From IMG/VR virus record IMGVR_UViG_3300030047_000074, positions 1-33,829 of that record: DNA of 33,829 nucleotides; one strand, written 5' to 3'. The translations under genes were made by a program, and so were the position numbers. Below, in pieces: positions 29,742 through 33,829 of this stretch. How positions within the stretch are numbered: position 1 is the stretch's first letter; each line of letters starts with the position of its first letter. The notes under the pieces are model-generated. The model was not told where the DNA came from and did no database searches. It saw only the letters and a program-made list of their open reading frames with translations. The stretch is from a virus.

Positions 29742-31751
29742 TTAGTATTGATTTCTAATGTTTGTTTCTTGTGTTTCTGCTTCTTCCCATTCGTGAAGTA
29801 AATGGCGGCTTTCGGCATCTTCGTAGTCGGGCTTTGGTATTACACCGCCCAACATCATGCCAACCTCGCTGGTTACGCTTGCCGGTTCCTCATCCTGCTG
29901 TATTGCATCGGTGGCAGTATCTTTCTTGAGCCTAATATCAGTACGTTTTTCGTTCCGGTAGTTATCCATTTTGGTGGCTATGGCCTGCATTTTGCCCACC
30001 GCCCTCATGTCTTTACCCGGGCCGAATCTTTGTGCCGGTGTGATGGCTTTGAAAGTGCCTACGTATTCATTACCATTATAGAGATGTACCTTGCTGTAAT
30101 CTTCGTAATCGAAGCAGTTTGTGAGTTTTACTCCCGTGTATCGTTCGGCTATTTCGCACTCATCAATGCCGTAGTAGTAAGGTGCATTGTCGATTTGCGT
30201 GTGTATCATGTAGTTTCTGATAGATACCTCTTTGCGAAGCCCAAACATGTAGCAGAACTGATGTTCTTCCACCGGATAAGTGTTCGGTTTGTCGCTCTCA
30301 TCGTGCAGTTGTGCCGGGCTTTTGTCAATGCTTGCAAATTTGCGTGAGTAAGCACTATAGGGTGTATTGTTGTGCCTGTCGATAAAGCCGTCGGTTTCGC
30401 GAATTGCATCGTCGAAGTCAAAGCCATTACTTTTTGCCCATTGGCGCACTTGGCTGATATATTCTTTACTGCGGTGAGCGTGGCGGCGGCTCGACTTGAT
30501 GCCCTGTCCATAGTAAAGGTCGGATTCCTGCATAAATATGTCTTGCAATGTGCCAAACCAACGCTCAATGTTTGCTTTACCTTCGGCCTTATGGCTTACT
30601 GTCATTATCACTTTTGCACGTTGCATTTCGGCCTCTACAAATGCCCAATCAACGGTGTTGTGTCCCGGGAAGCGGTCATAACACAACTCATACGGCAAAT
30701 ATCCGGTGTTGCGTACTGCCGATGCCAGCGCGTTGATAACTACCTGTGCATTTTCTTCGTAGCAATATTCCCATCCAACCGGCAGACCGCTCATCACATC
30801 GCGCACTACCACTATGTAGAGAAACTTTTGCCCAGTTACCATTTTGCCGGTCTTGTCGCGCCATTTGCCGCGGTGGTCAATGATGTTAACCCGTGTTCCA
30901 TCCACCTGCCAACAGTCGCCGGCATAGATAGCCGATTGAAGCGGTGTGTAGGCTCTGTGGCGTTGATTGAAGCGGCTACCTGCACCATAGCGTTGATTGA
31001 TTAAGAATTGCGTTTCGGGCTGACTGATGTAGTCGCTTACCCAACGAGGTGAGGGGTGTTCGGCTATATTGTTTTGTGTGCACAACAATCGTAGTTTGCG
31101 ATACATGAAGGCCGATGAGTAGTTTCGTTGTGTATCGGCCAGTTCTATCAACCAGCCTTTTATCAGGTCATTATTTTTGAACTGAGCGCGGTTTATGTTG
31201 CCTTCGTTCTTTGCTCTTATCAGCGTATTAATAGGCTCGCCGTGGGTGTATTCGCGCACTTTGTCGCGTAGGTTTCGCCACGACTTCGGCAGGTATTTCA
31301 ACCCCTGTAAGTCAATCTCTTTTGCCAGTTTTTCAAAGAACTCACTTTTGCTGAATGAGATATTTTGTTGAGTGCAGTAGCGGCTTGCTTCCACCACTAT
31401 GGCGGCTGATTTGGCCAGCTCTATGTTTTTGGCATAAGTGCTCAACAGGGTCTTAAAACCGTCATTAAGAGCATTGCTAATCAGTGTTTGAATATCGTTA
31501 CTGTAGGTGATTGCGATGGTTTGAAGATTCTGCCGGGTAGGTAGTTGATTACGCATATTTGCCGGCAAATTGGTGTAATAGAAATAGCATCGGTTTAGCA
31601 GCTTTTCGTGCCGCCAAGTGCCGCCTGTCTTACCGGCTCTCGACTTAGCAACCCGCATATAGTCATAGTCTAAAGAAGTGTTCTTTAGCATGTACTCCTG
31701 CGATAGCAAAAGCTCTGAGTCGTAATTTATAATGTCACCTGATGTAATCAT
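29742..31751 (-). CDS. MuA-like DDE transposase
   Basis: A 669-residue transposase, close to Mu A in length (663). The RNaseH-like core has the catalytic triad DCWQVDGT (Asp about 284), ELCYDRFPGHN (Asp about 359) and KANIERWFGT (Glu about 396). N-terminal helices (1-250) would bind the phage ends, and a C-terminal beta domain and tail (about 500-669) would stabilise the transpososome and contact MuB. It joins the phage ends to target DNA, giving integration and replicative transposition. A strong hairpin lies directly upstream at 31773-31796. Confidence 0.93.
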   Translation of the reverse strand: MITSGDIINYDSELLLSQEYMLKNTSLDYDYMRVAKSRAGKTGGTWRHEKLLNRCYFYYTNLPANMRNQLPTRQNLQTIAITYSNDIQTLISNALNDGFKTLLSTYAKNIELAKSAAIVVEASRYCTQQNISFSKSEFFEKLAKEIDLQGLKYLPKSWRNLRDKVREYTHGEPINTLIRAKNEGNINRAQFKNNDLIKGWLIELADTQRNYSSAFMYRKLRLLCTQNNIAEHPSPRWVSDYISQPETQFLINQRYGAGSRFNQRHRAYTPLQSAIYAGDCWQVDGTRVNIIDHRGKWRDKTGKMVTGQKFLYIVVVRDVMSGLPVGWEYCYEENAQVVINALASAVRNTGYLPYELCYDRFPGHNTVDWAFVEAEMQRAKVIMTVSHKAEGKANIERWFGTLQDIFMQESDLYYGQGIKSSRRHAHRSKEYISQVRQWAKSNGFDFDDAIRETDGFIDRHNNTPYSAYSRKFASIDKSPAQLHDESDKPNTYPVEEHQFCYMFGLRKEVSIRNYMIHTQIDNAPYYYGIDECEIAERYTGVKLTNCFDYEDYSKVHLYNGNEYVGTFKAITPAQRFGPGKDMRAVGKMQAIATKMDNYRNEKRTDIRLKKDTATDAIQQDEEPASVTSEVGMMLGGVIPKPDYEDAESRHLLHEWEEAETQETNIRNQY

Positions 31752-31772
31752 AAGTTTGCTATTCTTTGAAAA

Positions 31773-31796
31773 GGGAGCGGCGGTTTTGCCGCTCCC
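31773..31796 (-). terminator. Rho-independent terminator in the transposase leader
   Basis: A 9-bp perfect GC-rich stem (GGGAGCGGC/GCCGCTCCC) with a 6-nt loop, followed on the minus strand by TTTTC, ends 18 bp before the transposase start (31751). With no promoter seen between it and the gene, MuA must be made by read-through or antitermination. Confidence 0.75.
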
Positions 31797-31867
31797 GGCT
31801 CACATGTTTAAAGTCTAAAAGACTATCCTACGTCTCATTTGGCATTCGCCAGCATTTGAAAGGTTTG

Positions 31868-31967
31868 TGCCTGTTACCGGAGTCGAACCGGTTCGCTACT
31901 TGGTTCGGGACGGCTAACGCAATCTGCGCCCCTACTTTCAATCGCTCTACCCTTGAGCTAAACAGGC
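31868..31967 (-). ncRNA. tRNA-like structure upstream of the transposase
   Basis: The minus strand gives a perfect 7-bp acceptor (GCCTGTT/AACAGGC), a D-arm (GCTC-AAGGGTA-GAGC) and a T-arm (ACCGG-TTCGACT-CCGGT). Between D-arm and T-arm are 50 nt with no 5-bp anticodon stem; instead short stems such as CGCA/TGCG or GGGGCG/CGTCCC can form. There is no CCA. So it has the outer form of a tRNA, enough for RNase P or Z recognition, but no readable anticodon. It stands between the small early genes and the MuA terminator. Confidence 0.55.
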
Positions 31968-32049
31968 ATGTGCCGGGCGGTGCTAAAACTACCAATCACA
32001 CCAATCAAATCAACCAAATGCCCGCCCGGCTTTTCTCTCTCTTTAGATA

Positions 32050-32244
32050 CTATATTGCAAAAGAATATCCGTTAAAATCATTTGTGAAATACTTTGCCAA
32101 TGCCCATCCTTCATCATCATATAGACCAACATTGATTCTGGTGGCACCTCTTAGCAATTCTTTGAATAACCTTCTTGCAACAGTATATTTTCCTTCTCTT
32201 ACGAGTTTAGCATGTACCAATACTGTTTTTGTTGATTTTGCCAT
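32050..32244 (-). CDS. Small early protein
   Basis: A 64-residue basic protein from the ATG at 32244 (MAKSTKTVLVHAKLVREGKY). An earlier ATG at 32289 would overlap the zinc-ribbon gene and contains the spacer, so the shorter reading is preferred; it has the shared ACACTACACA leader. It contains VARRLFKELLRGATRINVGL and ends in TNDFNGYSFAI. It resembles small nucleic-acid-binding proteins in composition. No named family. Confidence 0.55.
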   Translation of the reverse strand: MAKSTKTVLVHAKLVREGKYTVARRLFKELLRGATRINVGLYDDEGWALAKYFTNDFNGYSFAI

Positions 32245-32266
32245 ATGTGTAGTGTTTATGTGGTGA

Positions 32267-32512
32267 TTAAATTTCAAATAGGCGCACAAGTTTTTTTGCT
32301 TTTGTTACCAGTTTCGGATTGATACGTCCATCCTGATGCCTTGATAACTGTTGTAGTAAGTCTAAAATTTCAGAACCATTGTCAAGCATTATTTCTCCGC
32401 GTGTTATTGCCTTTGTGCGGTTACCCCCACAATTTTGGCATAAAATACCGGAAGGTATGTTGTAAAATCCTGCGCCTTGAGGAATTATATTTCCGCATCT
32501 TGTACATTCCAT
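32267..32512 (-). CDS. Small zinc-ribbon early protein
   Basis: An 81-residue protein with an N-terminal treble-clef or ribbon of two pairs, CTRC (3-6) and CQNC (25-28), separated by GNIIPQGAGFYNIPSGIL. The C-terminal part is a charged helix pair (EILDLLQQLSRHQDGRINPK, KAKKLVRLFEI). Likely a DNA- or RNA-binding regulator or adaptor. It is the third gene from the early promoter, so it is expressed at the very start. Confidence 0.62.
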   Translation of the reverse strand: MECTRCGNIIPQGAGFYNIPSGILCQNCGGNRTKAITRGEIMLDNGSEILDLLQQLSRHQDGRINPKLVTKAKKLVRLFEI

Positions 32513-32523
32513 GTGTGTGAAGA

Positions 32524-32679
32524 TTAAATGCGTTTTGACTCGCGATAGTAGGCCGCACTAAGTAGCGCCAAGCCGCCTCCGGTTAAAAGGTGAAACCATG
32601 CATGTGTAATGATAGCCACGGCAATGAGGGCAATAGCTAATAGGCCAATGATGGTCGCGAAGGTTAAGTCTGTTTTCAT
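32524..32679 (-). CDS. Small membrane protein overlapping the Ner-like gene
   Basis: A 51-residue protein, too short for routine gene calls: MKTDLTFATIIGLLAIALIA VAIITHAWFHL then a polar end (SAAYYRESKRI). It has one or two membrane segments. Its ATG (32677-32679) overlaps the TGA of the Ner-like gene by 4 bp, a strong sign of a real coupled gene. Being second in the early operon it may act in the membrane early after infection or in leaky lysogens. Function unknown. Confidence 0.6.
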   Translation of the reverse strand: MKTDLTFATIIGLLAIALIAVAIITHAWFHLLTGGGLALLSAAYYRESKRI

Positions 32680-32873
32680 GCTTCAGTATTTTTAGGTTGT
32701 TTTTTGCCATATTTTTGCGCAATAGTATGCATTACACGCATACGTAAAGGATCATCATCGGCTCTTTGAAGGGCGTTATATACGCTGTTTCGGTGTATTC
32801 CCAAAGCACTGGCGACTTTCGTACGCCAGCCGTGCGGAAGGATTTCAGGTATTTTTAATTCCTCTTGTGCCAT
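32676..32873 (-). CDS. Ner-like early regulator
   Basis: A 65-residue DNA-binding protein. The helix-turn-helix is WRTKVASALGIHRNSVYNAL (about 16-35), followed by a basic tail (KKQPKNTEA). Mu-like phages encode a small Ner protein as the first early gene that turns down the early promoter and the repressor. Position, size and fold agree, and the gene begins about 50 bp from the operator. The sequence is not close to Mu Ner, so the name is functional. Confidence 0.75.
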   Translation of the reverse strand: MAQEELKIPEILPHGWRTKVASALGIHRNSVYNALQRADDDPLRMRVMHTIAQKYGKKQPKNTEA

Positions 32874-32897
32874 ATTCTAAAATTTATTGTACTTTTG
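32865..32897 (+). promoter_or_regulatory. Repressor promoter
   Basis: TTG (32865-32867), 22 bp, TACTTTTG (32890-32897). The start of transcription falls near 32903, inside the palindromic operator, so the repressor should control its own gene. Confidence 0.55.
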
Positions 32898-32900
32898 TTG

Positions 32901-32920
32901 CGTTGTTCAAATGAACAACG
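32901..32920. promoter_or_regulatory. Palindromic operator between early and repressor promoters
   Basis: A perfect palindrome, CGTTGTTCAAATGAACAACG: 9-bp arms with a 2-bp centre. Both inferred start sites lie within it. It is the only perfect palindrome of that size in the interval and the likely site of the S24 repressor, the Ner-like protein, or both. Confidence 0.8.
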
Positions 32921-32924
32921 GTTG

Positions 32925-32957
32925 CAAAGATAAGTCATAATATTCGCCTTTCTTCAA
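32925..32957 (-). promoter_or_regulatory. Leftward early promoter
   Basis: On the minus strand TTG (32955-32957), 22 bp, TATCTTTG (32925-32932) then C. Transcription would start near 32919 inside the operator and run through the early genes to MuA and MuB. The promoter faces the repressor promoter, so the two transcripts overlap for a short distance. Confidence 0.65.
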
Positions 32958-32960
32958 AAA

Positions 32961-33650
32961 ATGGATAAAATTTTTACTCAAAAGGAAAGAATTTTGTATT
33001 TTATTGAAAAACAACATATTAAAAAGGTTGATTTCTTCAATAATACAGGGGTTTCCTATGCAAACTTCAAAGGAATTGCATTAAAAAGCGAACTTGGAGG
33101 TGAAAAAATAGCGAAAATACTGACTGTTTATCCTCAATTATCTTCTGATTGGTTAGTCATAGGGAAAGGAGATATGCTTAGTAGCTATACGGAGTATAAA
33201 ACACAAGATAGGGGTACTGTCGGCTTTGAAGAGCCAACACGTAGCTATAAATCGTCAAGTGATAGTATCCCTTTGATTCCCATCTCTGCAATGGCGGGTG
33301 CATTTACGGGTGAGATGCAAATATTGGAGCATGAGTGTGAACGTTTTGTGATACCTACATTCAAAGGTGCAGACTTTCTTATCAGCGTGAAGGGTAGTAG
33401 TATGAACCCTAAATATAACAGTGGAGACATTATTGCCTGTAAGCGCCTGCCTATAGATACATTCTTTCAGTGGCATAAGGTGTACGTATTGGATACAGAC
33501 CAAGGCGCGTTAGTCAAGCGAGTGAAGAAAGGTAAGACACCCGATGAACTCATCATAGAGTCTGATAACCCAAATTATGAGCCATTTGAACTACATAGAA
33601 GCAAGATATACCACATTGCGCTTGTTATAGGCGTCGTCCGGCTTGAGTAG
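32961..33650 (+). CDS. LexA-like (S24) phage repressor
   Basis: A 229-residue repressor. N-terminal helix-turn-helix region VDFFNNTGVSYANFKGIALK (about 24-43); C-terminal S24 peptidase with a cleavage site ISAMAGAFTGE (Ala-Gly, about 111-112), catalytic Ser in VKGSSMNPKY (about 143) and Lys in GALVKRVKKG (about 182). Damage signals through RecA would cause self-cleavage and induction. Divergent from the Ner-like gene, as in Mu-type and lambdoid switches. The start is chosen as the first ATG after the operator. Confidence 0.88.
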   Translation: MDKIFTQKERILYFIEKQHIKKVDFFNNTGVSYANFKGIALKSELGGEKIAKILTVYPQLSSDWLVIGKGDMLSSYTEYKTQDRGTVGFEEPTRSYKSSSDSIPLIPISAMAGAFTGEMQILEHECERFVIPTFKGADFLISVKGSSMNPKYNSGDIIACKRLPIDTFFQWHKVYVLDTDQGALVKRVKKGKTPDELIIESDNPNYEPFELHRSKIYHIALVIGVVRLE

Positions 33651-33667
33651 AATCGATTTAAAAAGAA

Positions 33668-33692
33668 CAAAGCGGCCACATGAGCCGCTTTT
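33668..33692 (+). terminator. Terminator after the repressor gene
   Basis: AAAGCGGC (33669-33676) and GCCGCTTT (33684-33691) make an 8-bp GC-rich stem with a 7-nt loop, followed by TTGTGTT. It stops the repressor transcript just before the right-end repeats and would also block outside reading into the phage. Confidence 0.8.
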
Positions 33693-33699
33693 GTGTTAA

Positions 33700-33812
33700 A
33701 TTGATAACAATTGTGCGTATATTGTTCCCCTAAAAGCTAACAATTTTGTGATTATTGAACTGCCGAAAGATAGCAGTTTCGAGTCAGATTTTTGCGATTA
33801 TTGAACTGCCGA
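33700..33812. repeat. Right-end repeats, candidate transposase binding sites
   Basis: Two direct repeats of 23 bp (33744-33766 and 33790-33812) differ at one base and are 46 bp apart; the shared core is GATTATTGAACTGCCGA. A weaker third copy may begin near 33711. The preceding ATTGATAACAATTGT (33700-33714) recurs inverted at the left end. In Mu the transposase binds three sites at each end at unequal spacing. No coding sequence lies beyond the repressor. Confidence 0.6.
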
Positions 33813-33829
33813 TTAATCAACATTAAAAT

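Noticed and set aside
30372-31004. Long plus-strand open frame (210 codons) opposite the transposase gene
   Set aside because: It lies wholly antisense to a well-supported MuA gene, has no promoter or start context, and its composition (many Cys, His, Val) is that of a shadow frame. The same holds for 29802-30347.
31868-31967. A decoding tRNA on the minus strand
   Set aside because: Acceptor, D and T arms are good, but the 50 nt between D and T arms form no 5-bp anticodon stem with a 7-nt loop. I list it as tRNA-like only.

Overview
The window reads as a nearly complete or complete Mu-like (transposable) tailed prophage of a Bacteroidetes host, most likely Bacteroidales. Evidence for transposition by this phage is a MuA-type DDE transposase next to a MuB-type AAA ATPase, a DUF3164 early protein, and Mu-style head genes (portal, MuF, gp36-like, gpG-like). 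Evidence for the host is a set of promoters of the Bacteroidetes type (TTG, about 20 bp, TAnnTTTG), mostly weak Shine-Dalgarno sequences, and a DUF2586-type sheath. I see no integrase, reverse transcriptase, CRISPR array or IS element.

Layout. (1) 1-145: left end with a terminator and short repeats that also occur inverted at the right end. (2) 146-8270, minus strand: late block A, reading leftward from small and large terminase through a gp36-like protein, a portal-MuF-nuclease fusion, the tape measure, a gpG-like protein and a probable tail terminator. (3) 8271-8528: divergent late control region with three 13-bp palindromic sites exactly 21 bp apart, a weak -7 box on each side, and an initiator-type tRNA at the start of the rightward transcript. 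(4) 8529-21100, plus strand: late block B, with protease/scaffold, capsid, sheath, tube, a tail chaperone made by -1 frameshifting, baseplate genes, a lysis group (M15 endolysin, holin, spanins) placed inside the baseplate genes, LysM-like protein, gp47-like protein and fibre. (5) 21101-21900: a structured intergenic RNA candidate and a C-terminally short Dam-like methylase. (6) 21930-23043, minus: a three-gene group with its own promoter, coding for one secreted protein, one lipoprotein and one small soluble protein, which looks like a lysogenic-conversion (moron) cassette. (7) 23114-32873, minus: the early region, with an antirepressor behind a long structured leader, a RecA-like ATPase, many small proteins, a HAD phosphatase, DUF3164, MuB, MuA and a Ner-like regulator. 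(8) 32874-33829: face-to-face early and repressor promoters over one palindromic operator, the S24 repressor, a terminator and right-end direct repeats.

How it works together (inference). The repressor at 32961-33650 binds the 20-bp palindrome and shuts both itself and the leftward early operon. Early expression makes MuA and MuB for replicative transposition. A late activator that I could not identify would act on the 21-bp-spaced array and fire both late blocks. Several RNA devices appear to tune the programme: the frameshift signal, a start-codon switch before the antirepressor, tRNA-like elements in the early mRNA, a terminator before MuA, and a possible free-standing RNA near 21.2 kb.
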